A stretch of DNA of 64,000 nucleotides, from positions 558,001 through 622,000 of the forward strand of contig NZ_JALHQD010000002.1 in assembly GCF_022842145.1 (NCBI RefSeq), in the 5' to 3' direction. A program made the translations under genes and the position numbers. The stretch's first letter is position 1; every line of letters starts with the position of its first letter. The notes beneath the pieces are model-generated. The model worked only from the letters and a program-made list of their open reading frames with translations, did no database searches and was not told where the DNA came from. Positions 8,518 through 16,817 of this stretch are shown piece by piece. Source of the stretch: Tabrizicola sp. (lineage in GTDB: Bacteria > Pseudomonadota > Alphaproteobacteria > Rhodobacterales > Rhodobacteraceae).

Positions 8518-9560
8518 GGCGCGGGCCCGGTGGCGCTGGCGGTGCGCCAGTCTTCGGTCAGATCAAGGAGCCCGAGGGGGGACTGAACCTGAAGGCTGGT
8601 GACGGCAGTGGGGTCGGCGATCGGGAGGAGGAGGCTGATGCTCCCGTCCTGGGTGAAGGCGCTGTCGGTGAACCCGCTGCCGTCGGCCAGCACGGCGGTG
8701 AGGGTGACCTTTGCTCCGTCCGAGATGGCGTAACCGTCGGTGGTGAGGAACGGCCCCAGCGTCACGCGCTGCGCCGCGATGGTTGGCAGGGGTTCCAGGC
8801 CGAGGGCGGGTCGGCCCGAAGGCGTGGGCGCAGTGATGGTCAGAGGAGCGGCGGGGGAGTTGTAGGCGCCGAGGGTGAGGGTGGCCTTGGCCGGACCGGG
8901 GATGTCGCGGGCGATCAACTGGGCGCGCAAGCTTCCGCCAAGGGTCTGTGCGAAGGACAGGCTGTAGCTGCCGTCGGCATGGGCAAGAAGGAGCGAGGCC
9001 GCGGTGCCGTCCGGGGCGGGGTTGCCGAAGCGGTCGGCCAGTGGGGTCGAGGCGATCTCGAATATGGTCTCGCTTTGCGGAGCGGGCAGCGGGCTGGCGA
9101 CCTGCGGTCGGATCGATCCGACGTCGGCGACCACGGTCAGCATGGCCCGTGGGCTTTGGCGGTCGCCCGAGGTGGCCCCGGCGAACAGGTCGCCTGCATG
9201 GGTGCGGGGCAGGATGAGGACCTCGGCGATGCCGTGCCGGGTTCGGACGGCCTGGCGGGTGCCGGCGATGGTGAGGGTGGCGGGGGTGCCGTCGGCCACG
9301 AGGTTGCCTGCACGGTCGAGGACGATTGCGACGACGTGGCCGCGGTCATGGCCGGCGACCAGGCTTTTCGGACCGGCGAAGATGGCGATGTGGTCGGGTC
9401 CCCTGGGAGCGATGGTCCCGGTGCTGGTCACACCTGACCAGGCGGCCCGGTCGCCGGAAGTGGCGGGGTCGTAAAGGCCGAAAGCGTCGGCGACAAGCGG
9501 CCCTGCCCCGACTGGAGTGGACAGAAGGAGGGCAAGGGCCAGGTCAGAACAGCGGATCAT
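8514..9560 (-). CDS. Exported protein with Ig-like (invasin/BIG-type) repeats
   Basis: Protein of 348 residues with a signal peptide over about residues 1-20 (ending VGAGP). The rest is rich in beta-strand-forming residues. The pattern DRAGNLVADGTPATLTI near residue 80 and a related DRFGNPAPDGTAASLLL near residue 195 resemble bacterial Ig-like domains of invasin type, suggesting two or three such domains. It overlaps the hydrolase gene by 4 bases and the large membrane protein gene by 17 bases. A structural or scaffold role in the periplasm, next to the polysaccharide machinery, is inferred. I do not recognise a named family. Confidence 0.65.
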   Translation of the reverse strand: MIRCSDLALALLLSTPVGAGPLVADAFGLYDPATSGDRAAWSGVTSTGTIAPRGPDHIAIFAGPKSLVAGHDRGHVVAIVLDRAGNLVADGTPATLTIAGTRQAVRTRHGIAEVLILPRTHAGDLFAGATSGDRQSPRAMLTVVADVGSIRPQVASPLPAPQSETIFEIASTPLADRFGNPAPDGTAASLLLAHADGSYSLSFAQTLGGSLRAQLIARDIPGPAKATLTLGAYNSPAAPLTITAPTPSGRPALGLEPLPTIAAQRVTLGPFLTTDGYAISDGAKVTLTAVLADGSGFTDSAFTQDGSISLLLPIADPTAVTSLQVQSPLGLLDLTEDWRTASATGPAP

Positions 9561-12500
9561 GGGTCATGCTCGCGGCAAGGATGCGGAGGTGGGTGTAGCC
9601 GGTGGCGGGGTCGAGCGGGATCGTGCCTTGGCTGGCGTCGGGCGGGGTGAGGTCTGGCTCTTGCGTCCGGCCGTTGGCGGTGAAGGCAGAAGGGGCGAGG
9701 TCGGCGAGAACGGTGATCTCGCTGCCCAGAGGCAGGGTGACTGCGAAGGGGGCGGATTGGCCGGGGTAGATGTTGGTCTCGACGTAGGCTGCCTCGGCCC
9801 AGAGCGGGAGGCCATCCGGGCCGTAGAGAAGCAGGGTGAGGCCGGTGATGCTGGCGGTCTCGGTACCGGTGTTGACGGCGAGACCGGTGAGGAGGAGGGC
9901 GCCGTTCTTCACCTCGGCGCGGATGCCGTTCAGCGACACGCCGCGGTAGAGGTCGCTTCCGGTGACAAGGGCGCGGGCGTCGAGGGTGGCGGTGGCCGGG
10001 GCTTCGGCGAATTCCGGTGGGATGAAGAGGGTGGGGTCGTACTCGGCGCGGGCGTCCTGTAGCGACAGGACCCCTTCGAAATCGACGCGGAAACCGGCGG
10101 ATTCGGCGGGGAGAAGGCGGTGGGAAGCGACGGTGCCGGCAGCTTCGCGGCCAAGGGCGAGGGTCGGGCCGAACAGTTCGGCAGCGAGCGAGATGTGAGC
10201 GGGGTCGGCGTCAGCGTTGGTGATCTGGCCCACGACGGCGAAGCGGCCTGCGTGACGGACGAGGCGGGCCCCGGATACGGCGATGCGAGGGCGGTCAAGG
10301 CGGTCGCGGTGAAGGTCGGTCTCGGGGCGGGGCTGGCGGCGGCCGGTGACGTTGAGGTCGAGAACCTCTTGGCGCTGAAGGAGGAGGGGCGTCTGCACTG
10401 GGCGCAGTGCGGTCGGGGCGACGAACCATTGGCCGTCGCGGCGGACGGTGCGGATGGTCAGCTCTTGCCGGACGATCTTGAGCGGCGTCAGCCAGTCGAG
10501 CGAGACGGCAAAGTCGGCGATGGCCTCCTGCTGGCCGAGAGGTTTGACAGTGATGGCGCTGAGCTTTCCGTAGGACGCGATAAGGCCGCCGGTCCAGCGC
10601 CAGGCGAACTGGGCCACTTCCAGACTGCCGCGGGTTCCGGGGTCGAGCCGGGCATAGGCCGCGTCGTGGCGGCGGAAGTCGAGGTCGTCGAAATAGGCGG
10701 TGATGACGTCCTCGGGCGTGTCGGCGCGGGTCAGCTGGCTGCGCAGGGTCCAGAGGAGGGCGGTCGTGGCCATCATGACCAGAAGAGCGAGACCGAAGAC
10801 GATCTGCCGGACCCGGCGCGGGTTGGTATAGCACAGGGGAGCGGGAGCGACGGGGCGGAACTCGCCCGGGCGGGCGCCGAGGGTGCGCTGCAGGGCCGAG
10901 GCAAGGAAGATCAGCCCGGCGGCGACGAGGGCGGCGGGCGGCAGGGTGCCCCACATCAGGACATGCAGTGCCGGGATGTCGCGCCGGGGCAGGACAAGCG
11001 GCAGGGGTGGGATGTCCGGCTTTTCCCAGACGACGATGCCGTTGGTCAGCCGGTTGAGCCGGGTCCAGCCGGTGAAATGCAGGAGGGGGTCATAGAAGGC
11101 ATCGTTGCTGAAAACGTATTTCAGATTGTAACGCTCGGCATTGACCAGGAACTGGCGGAGCGATCCCAGGCCGGGGACGCCAAGGTATTTGGCGTTCTCC
11201 AGCCGTTCGACCGAGAAACGGGTCAGGTCGGGCAGGCGGCGGGCGGAGTGGTAGTTGCCGTCCACCGACAGCGCCGGCGTCATTGCCGAAAGATAGGCGA
11301 ACTGGTCGCCGAGGCCCAGGGTGAGATAACGCCAGCGGTGATGTTCGTCCTCGGCCATGAAGCGGGCGATGGGGGCGGGGTCGACGAAAACGGGCTGCGT
11401 GGGCTGCAGCGTCGGAAGCACGGCGGGAAGGACGGCCATTCCGGTGAAGGCAGCGAAGATGGCGCCGACGATCAGCCGGTGGGTCCCCTTGCCGAACGCC
11501 TCGCCGATGACAAGGCGGGATCGGCCGTGGAGAAGGCCGTCGAACATCAGGCCAAGGAAGGGCAGGATCAGGATCGTGGCCCAGAAGGTGAAGCGGTCGA
11601 GGGTCAGGATGTCGAAGGCTCCGCCCAGGATCGCGCGGGGAAGCGGCGTGGTGCCTCCGGTGCCGAGAAGGACGCAGAGGAGGAGGGAAAGGCCCAGGGG
11701 CCACAGTCGCGTGGTGGCGGTCTTGTAGATCGCATAGGGCAGGAACAGGATCGCGACGCCCCAGGGAATGACGAAGAAAACAATGCCTAGGTCGAGCCGT
11801 TCAAGAAAGCTTTCGCGGCTGCCATGCGGGATAGAGACCTGGGTGATCGGGTCGGTGACCGACCAGTACCAGTAGGGAAAGACGGTCAGGACGATAGCCC
11901 CGATCATCAGAACGGCGAGGATGGCTCCGCGCGCCAGGGGCGGGGCAAAGCGCAGAAAGCGGGCGCGGCCGGTGGCGGGGCGCAGGGCGGCGGTGGCGAC
12001 CAGCGCGTGGACGCCCAGCGGCAGAATGAAAAGGACGCCGCCGAAGATCGTGGTGACATGATGCGCGGCGGTGGTGGCGGCCGAGAAGGTCACGGCGGCA
12101 AGGCAGCTTCGCCAGCCGCCGTGGACGATCCAGCGGTAGACGTAAGGCAACCCGTTGAGGAAGATTCCGAGCGAGCAGATGGTGGGAAGCTGGCCGAAGA
12201 GATGCACCGTCTCGGAGATCGAGGAGGCAAGCACGGCGGCGATCGCGGCATAGCCCGCGGCACGGGGCGGGACCCAGAGAAGGGCGAAGCGGAACACTCC
12301 GGTGACCAGGAGGAGGAGCCCGCCAAGCTGGACAAGGACGAAGGCCGCGCGCAGGGGCAGGAAGGCCATGAGTCCCGCGATGGCCATATGGGTGCCGGGC
12401 GGGTAGGAGGTGACGGCAAATCCGGTGTACCAACGCGGCTCCCATGGGTCGAACCAGCTGCGGTGGTAGTGGTCGGCGAAGAACATGTGGATGAAGGCGT

Positions 12501-12639
12501 CGTAGGTATTGCCGTGGGTGAATGGCAAAAGCCCGCCGTGAAACAGCACCGCCGCCGCCATGGCGATGAGGAGCAGCCGTAGCCCCGCGCTGTCGTCGGC
12601 GGGATCGGCATCCTGGGGGGGGGCGAGGGTGATGGGCAT
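9544..12639 (-). CDS. Large GT-C-like membrane protein (PTPS-related membrane domain)
   Basis: Protein of 1031 residues. Roughly residues 20-590 hold 10-12 transmembrane segments. The first outer loop begins NTYDAFIHMFFADHYH and continues with an aromatic TGFAVTSYPPGTH stretch, the layout of GT-C glycosyltransferases and of the bacterial '6-pyruvoyl-tetrahydropterin synthase-related' membrane family. The last 400 residues, after a final membrane segment near residue 620, look like a large soluble beta-rich periplasmic domain. It probably transfers sugars from polyprenyl-phosphate donors, such as the product of the GT2 enzyme, on the outer face of the inner membrane. Activity is inferred from topology and neighbours. 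Confidence 0.65.
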   Translation of the reverse strand: MPITLAPPQDADPADDSAGLRLLLIAMAAAVLFHGGLLPFTHGNTYDAFIHMFFADHYHRSWFDPWEPRWYTGFAVTSYPPGTHMAIAGLMAFLPLRAAFVLVQLGGLLLLVTGVFRFALLWVPPRAAGYAAIAAVLASSISETVHLFGQLPTICSLGIFLNGLPYVYRWIVHGGWRSCLAAVTFSAATTAAHHVTTIFGGVLFILPLGVHALVATAALRPATGRARFLRFAPPLARGAILAVLMIGAIVLTVFPYWYWSVTDPITQVSIPHGSRESFLERLDLGIVFFVIPWGVAILFLPYAIYKTATTRLWPLGLSLLLCVLLGTGGTTPLPRAILGGAFDILTLDRFTFWATILILPFLGLMFDGLLHGRSRLVIGEAFGKGTHRLIVGAIFAAFTGMAVLPAVLPTLQPTQPVFVDPAPIARFMAEDEHHRWRYLTLGLGDQFAYLSAMTPALSVDGNYHSARRLPDLTRFSVERLENAKYLGVPGLGSLRQFLVNAERYNLKYVFSNDAFYDPLLHFTGWTRLNRLTNGIVVWEKPDIPPLPLVLPRRDIPALHVLMWGTLPPAALVAAGLIFLASALQRTLGARPGEFRPVAPAPLCYTNPRRVRQIVFGLALLVMMATTALLWTLRSQLTRADTPEDVITAYFDDLDFRRHDAAYARLDPGTRGSLEVAQFAWRWTGGLIASYGKLSAITVKPLGQQEAIADFAVSLDWLTPLKIVRQELTIRTVRRDGQWFVAPTALRPVQTPLLLQRQEVLDLNVTGRRQPRPETDLHRDRLDRPRIAVSGARLVRHAGRFAVVGQITNADADPAHISLAAELFGPTLALGREAAGTVASHRLLPAESAGFRVDFEGVLSLQDARAEYDPTLFIPPEFAEAPATATLDARALVTGSDLYRGVSLNGIRAEVKNGALLLTGLAVNTGTETASITGLTLLLYGPDGLPLWAEAAYVETNIYPGQSAPFAVTLPLGSEITVLADLAPSAFTANGRTQEPDLTPPDASQGTIPLDPATGYTHLRILAASMTHDPLF

Positions 12640-12712
12640 GATCGGACAAGGCGGACCCTGCCGGATGGCCGCGGGGGCCGTCCGGAGCGGTGAGCGCCAA
12701 TGCTTTCGGGGA

Positions 12713-13381
12713 TCAGATGAGGTTCAGCTCACGCGCGATCATCGCGGCGTGGGTGCGGTTCTTCGCGTTCAGCTTGCGGCTGAGCGTCTTGACATGCAGT
12801 TTGATCGTCACTTCCTGCAAGTCCAGCACGCGGGCGATTTCCTTGTTGGACTTGCCTTCGGTAAGACCGCGCAGCACCTCGGTCTCGCGCTGGCTGAGGG
12901 TGCTGGTGCTGGGTTCCGCGCTCTGCATGAAGTTGAACGGGGCGTAGATCTCGCCCGCTGCCATGAAGCGGACGGCGCTGACCATCGAGCGGGAGGACAT
13001 GGTCTTGGGCACGAAGCCTGCGGCCCCGGCGCGGATAGCCTGTTCGGCCAGGGCGCGCGAGGTATTGCCGGACAGGATGGCAACCGGGCGGCGATCGTTG
13101 GCGACGATCATGCGATCCAGACCTTCAAGCCCGTTCATCCCGGGCATGTTGTAGTCCAGCAGCACGAGGTCGAAACTGCCGGATTCGTCGGCATTACGGA
13201 TCGCGTCGTCCAGAGTGGGAACGGTCACAACCTCGACCACGCCTTCGCTTTGCAGGAAGGAGGCGAGCGCCTCACGCACCAGGTCGTGATCATCAGCTAT
13301 CAATACACGCATGCTGCTGATCTTGGGGACTTCCGAGACCACCGTCAACGGGCGCTGCCGTAGGGAATGTATCGATTGCAT
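12713..13381 (-). CDS. LuxR/NarL-type response regulator
   Basis: Protein of 222 residues. The ATG at 13381 is preferred because GGAAGG lies 8 bases before it; ATG at 13312 and an alternative start at 13441 are also in frame. The receiver begins at MRVLIADDHDLV, with the phosphoacceptor aspartate in VLLDYNMPG and the conserved lysine in FVPKTMS. The C-terminal LuxR helix-turn-helix starts at LSQRETEVLRGL. It heads the exopolysaccharide block and faces the kinase locus, so it is the likely output of the hybrid kinase and regulator of the polysaccharide genes. Both links are inferred from position. Confidence 0.88.
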   Translation of the reverse strand: MQSIHSLRQRPLTVVSEVPKISSMRVLIADDHDLVREALASFLQSEGVVEVVTVPTLDDAIRNADESGSFDLVLLDYNMPGMNGLEGLDRMIVANDRRPVAILSGNTSRALAEQAIRAGAAGFVPKTMSSRSMVSAVRFMAAGEIYAPFNFMQSAEPSTSTLSQRETEVLRGLTEGKSNKEIARVLDLQEVTIKLHVKTLSRKLNAKNRTHAAMIARELNLI

Positions 13382-13613
13382 AGGTTGGGCCTTCCAATTG
13401 AGTTTCAGATCATGACGAGAGGGACTGAGAGGTGCTAACAAGACAGTAATGGCTATCCCTCAGCTGGTCTCGTTACCAAACGGAGACCTGGATGGCGCAA
13501 AAGATACGTTGCGCTATACGAAAGGGTATCGATCTATCCGGATGCGCTGCTGACCGACCGTCCGGCTTGTGCGAAAGGAACTGAGGGACGATTTGAAGGG
13601 CAAGGACCGCATT
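13382..13613. promoter_or_regulatory. Divergent control region rich in inverted repeats
   Basis: This 232-base gap between the response regulator and the exported oxidoreductase-fold gene holds several dyads: GGTCTC/GAGACC at 13466-13488, GCGCAA/TTGCGC at 13495-13514, and two CTATCC sites at 13453-13458 and 13534-13539. The second CTATCC pairs imperfectly with GGGTAT at 13524. CTATCC is the complement of the GGATAG half-site found at 5511-5590 and 6967-6992. No clear -35/-10 pair stood out. Confidence 0.4.
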
Positions 13614-14138
13614 ATGCTTGACTGCATTAAGAGAAGCTGCCGGGTGGTGGTGGCGATGGGAATGGCACTGGTCGCCGTTCCGGCTGCCGCTGAAGACCTT
13701 CCGGTGCCGAAAGGCGAAATCGTCCTTACGATCAGCGGCGATATCTCGCTCCGCAATCAGGACGATAGTGCCGTCTTCGACATGGAGATGCTGCGGAACC
13801 TGGGCGAGGTTACCTTTGCCACGACGACCCCCTGGACCGATGGCGTCCAGGAGTTCACCGGAGTTTCCGTGCAGGTTCTGGCAGAAACGCTGGGCGTGAC
13901 GGAAGGAACGATCAAGGCGACGGCGATCAACGACTATGCCATCGACATTCCCGTGTCGGATGCCGTCGAGGGCGGTCCCATCCTGGCCTATCTGCAGAAT
14001 GGCGAGCCGATGTCGGTGCGTGACAAGGGACCGCTCTGGCTGGTCTATCCCTATGACCTGAACGAAGCCTACCAGGCGGAAGTGATCTACTCGCGCAGCA
14101 TCTGGCAGCTTGTCCGCCTGGACGTTGCGGCCGACTGA
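13614..14138 (+). CDS. Periplasmic protein with oxidoreductase (molybdopterin-type) fold, lacking cysteine in the mature part
   Basis: Protein of 174 residues. The ATG at 13614 has AGGA 7 bases upstream; a GTG at 13569 would add 15 unlikely residues. A signal peptide ends near residue 32 (PAAAEDLP). The mature part resembles small proteins annotated as molybdopterin-dependent oxidoreductases of the sulfite oxidase fold (FTGVSVQVLAE, AINDYAIDIPVSD, GPLWLVYPYD). The mature part contains no cysteine, so the molybdenum-ligating residue of true sulfite oxidases is absent. It ends two bases before the sensor kinase gene and probably acts as a periplasmic sensing partner rather than an enzyme. Confidence 0.75.
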   Translation: MLDCIKRSCRVVVAMGMALVAVPAAAEDLPVPKGEIVLTISGDISLRNQDDSAVFDMEMLRNLGEVTFATTTPWTDGVQEFTGVSVQVLAETLGVTEGTIKATAINDYAIDIPVSDAVEGGPILAYLQNGEPMSVRDKGPLWLVYPYDLNEAYQAEVIYSRSIWQLVRLDVAAD

Positions 14139-14140
14139 CG

Positions 14141-16768
14141 GTGGTCTCGGCGCAGGGCATGCCGTCCCGAATCAAGCGCCGCTTTCGTGGGCTGCCGACT
14201 CTGGTCCTGGCGGCCACCCTGTCGGGCATCCTGCTGTGTGTCCTGGCGATCTCGTTCCTGGCAACCAATGTTCAACGCGAGGTCAACGAGCTGGGCGTGG
14301 CCAATTCGGACACGACGCAATGGACGCTGGTGCAAGCCGAGGTCGAGTTGCTTGCTCTCCTGGTCGCGGTGCATGATGCAGAGGTGCATGATTCCGGACA
14401 GGCGGTGCAGTCCGGTCTGCAGGAGTTGCGGCGGCGTTACGACGTGCTCTACAGCCGGGTCCGGCTGATCGGAGAAAGCCGACAGTTTGCCGACCTGAGG
14501 AACGATCCCGGTGCTGCCGGCAGCTTAGCGGCGCTGAACGCGTTTTTGGACAAGCACACGCCGGCCATCGACGGCTCGGATGCGGAACTTGCGGCGCAAC
14601 TGCCGTCGCTGCTGTCGGACCTGGTCGCCTTGCGGGCGACAGGGCGCAGTTTCTCGTTGTTGGGGGTGCGCTTCTACGCCGAGGATTCGGACCGGAAGCG
14701 GGAAAGCGTCGCGGCGACGCTTGCCACGATCGGCTATCTGACGCTGGCACTGGTGCTAGCGCTTCTGGGCGGGATTGCCATCCTGATGGCAATGTACCGC
14801 CGAAGCATCCGGTCCGAGCGATCGGCCGCGGATGCGCGGAACCGGCTGCAGGAGGTGATCGCAACCTCGCTGGACGGGATCATAGCGTCGGACGTCGAGG
14901 GCCGGGTCATCGAGTACAACGGGGCTGCCGAGCGGGTGTTTGGCTACACCCGCGATGAGGCCCTGGGGCAGGACATGGCCGACCTCGTCGTGCCGGACCA
15001 TCTTCGCACCGCCCATGTCGAGGGAATGCGGCGCTATCGCAAGACGGGAGAGCGTCGGGTGGTCGGCAAGGGGCTGGTGCGGCTTGAGGCCAAGCGCAAG
15101 AATGGCACCGTTTTTCCGGTCGAACTGTCGCTGTCTTCGATCACTTTCGGGGGAAGGGAGATCATCGTCTCGTTCCTGCGCGATATCTCGGATCGGGTGG
15201 CGTCGGAGCAGGAGTTGATCCTGACCCGCGACCGCGCGGTGGCGGGCGAGAGGGCCAAGGCCGAGCTTCTGGCCGTGATGAGCCACGAGATGCGGACACC
15301 GCTGAACGGCATCCTGGGCACGGTCGAGCTGTTGCAGGACACCAAGCTGACGGCGCGGCAGGAACGTTTCCTGGCGGCGATGAAGACCTCGGCCGGGTTG
15401 CTTTTGCACCACGTGAACGGCGTGCTCAGCATGTCGCGGGCCGAGGCCGGGCAACTGGACCTTGTGGCAACGGAAATCGATCCGGCGGGGCTGCTGACCG
15501 AGTTGGTGGCGAGCCAGGTGCATGTGATCGAAGCGCATGGCAACCGCATCCATTGCGACACGAAGGCAGCTCCGCCGGTGATCTGGGGCGACCCGCTGCG
15601 GCTGCGTCAGGTCATCTTGAACCTGGTCGGCAACGCGAACAAGTTCACGCGTAATGGCGAGATCCGGGTGGAATGCGACAGCATTCCGGACCTTCACCAG
15701 GTGGAGTTCCGGGTGCTCGACACCGGGATCGGCATCGCCGAAGAGCATCTTGACCAGATCTTCGAAGAATTCCGGACGCTGGATTCCAGCTATGCGCGGC
15801 AGGCCGAGGGCACGGGGCTGGGTCTGGCGATCTCGCGTCGGCTGGTGCTTGCGATGGGCGGCGAGATCGGGGTGGACAGCGAGCCGGGCGAGGGCAGCCT
15901 GTTCTGGGTACGACTGCCCGTCGGCAAGCCGGCCCCCCGGCAGGACCGGCCGAAGAAGGTGGCGGCGGCAAGGCCGGTACGCAGCAGGGTCCCGGCAAAG
16001 GCTCTGCGGTTGCTGCTGGTCGAAGACAACCAGATCAACCGGCTGGTCGCGCGGGAAATGTTGCAGAAGTCGGGACATATCGTGGTCGAGGCGCATGACG
16101 GCCGCGAAGGGGTTCATGCCGCCGGACAGCAGGCTTTCGACGCGATCCTGATGGATATCAGCATGCCCGAGATGGACGGGGTCGAGGCGACTCGGGTGAT
16201 CCGGGGGGCGGACGGCCCGAACCGTCGGACGCCGATCATCGCGCTGACAGCACATGCACTGGCCGAGGATACCCAGCGCTTCCTGGCAGCGGGTATCAAC
16301 GAGACGCTGGTCAAACCGTTAAGCATTGCGGCCTTACAGGAAGTGCTGGCCGGTGTCGGCGAAATTCCTGCACCTGTCGCGGCGCCAAGGCCGGAGGCGG
16401 TGCCAGAGACGGCAACATCGACCCTATCAGGCGTCTTTGGCGATCTGGTGGAGAGCCTGGGGCGCGACAAGTCCGCCCGGCTGATGGCGAGTTTCCAGAC
16501 AGAGGCGGAGGCGCTGGTTCAGCGCACGGCATCGGCCGGCTGGGAGGACTTGCCGATGTCGGACCGGGCCGATGCGGTGCACAAGGTGGCAGGCTCGGCG
16601 GCGGTGCTGGGGGCGGCCGGGCTGCACGCGGCGTTGCAATCGCTGGAAGGCGGCTATCGGCAGGGCGACGCCGTGGCGATCGCGCGCGGGCTGGAGATGC
16701 TGGCACAGCGCTGGCAGGCGACCCGGGCCGAGATCCAGGGCTGCCTTGAGGTCAAGGACCAGGCTTAG
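14141..16768 (+). CDS. Hybrid sensor histidine kinase (PAS-HisKA-HATPase-REC-Hpt)
   Basis: Inner-membrane kinase of 875 residues if the GTG at 14141 is used; ATG at 14159 is also possible. Transmembrane segments at about 19-41 and 196-219 enclose a helical periplasmic sensor domain. A PAS domain spans about 235-350. HisKA has the phosphohistidine H382 in SHEMRTPLNG, the ATPase has the N-box NLVGNANKF, the receiver has D672 in MDISMPEMDG, and the Hpt domain has H814 in AVHKVAGSA. The four-step relay layout implies an external response regulator, most simply the divergent LuxR-type protein at 12713-13381. The small periplasmic protein upstream may modulate sensing. Confidence 0.92.
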   Translation: MVSAQGMPSRIKRRFRGLPTLVLAATLSGILLCVLAISFLATNVQREVNELGVANSDTTQWTLVQAEVELLALLVAVHDAEVHDSGQAVQSGLQELRRRYDVLYSRVRLIGESRQFADLRNDPGAAGSLAALNAFLDKHTPAIDGSDAELAAQLPSLLSDLVALRATGRSFSLLGVRFYAEDSDRKRESVAATLATIGYLTLALVLALLGGIAILMAMYRRSIRSERSAADARNRLQEVIATSLDGIIASDVEGRVIEYNGAAERVFGYTRDEALGQDMADLVVPDHLRTAHVEGMRRYRKTGERRVVGKGLVRLEAKRKNGTVFPVELSLSSITFGGREIIVSFLRDISDRVASEQELILTRDRAVAGERAKAELLAVMSHEMRTPLNGILGTVELLQDTKLTARQERFLAAMKTSAGLLLHHVNGVLSMSRAEAGQLDLVATEIDPAGLLTELVASQVHVIEAHGNRIHCDTKAAPPVIWGDPLRLRQVILNLVGNANKFTRNGEIRVECDSIPDLHQVEFRVLDTGIGIAEEHLDQIFEEFRTLDSSYARQAEGTGLGLAISRRLVLAMGGEIGVDSEPGEGSLFWVRLPVGKPAPRQDRPKKVAAARPVRSRVPAKALRLLLVEDNQINRLVAREMLQKSGHIVVEAHDGREGVHAAGQQAFDAILMDISMPEMDGVEATRVIRGADGPNRRTPIIALTAHALAEDTQRFLAAGINETLVKPLSIAALQEVLAGVGEIPAPVAAPRPEAVPETATSTLSGVFGDLVESLGRDKSARLMASFQTEAEALVQRTASAGWEDLPMSDRADAVHKVAGSAAVLGAAGLHAALQSLEGGYRQGDAVAIARGLEMLAQRWQATRAEIQGCLEVKDQA

Positions 16769-16778
16769 GGAACATTCC

Positions 16779-16817
16779 GGCAAGGTCCCCGGTTGGCCCC
16801 GGTGAAAGGACCTTGCC
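16779..16817 (+). promoter_or_regulatory. Hairpin overlapping the ribosome site of the SRPBCC gene
   Basis: GGCAAGGTCC at 16779-16788 pairs perfectly with GGACCTTGCC at 16808-16817, which abuts the ATG at 16818. The AAAGGA ribosome site at 16805-16810 partly lies inside the right arm, so folding would hide it. The stem also follows the histidine kinase stop by ten bases and could act as a transcript end, but no T-run follows. Confidence 0.5.

Noticed and set aside
10120-11790. Plus-strand frame opposite the GT-C-like membrane gene
   Set aside because: Charged, low-complexity translation typical of the complement of a hydrophobic coding region.
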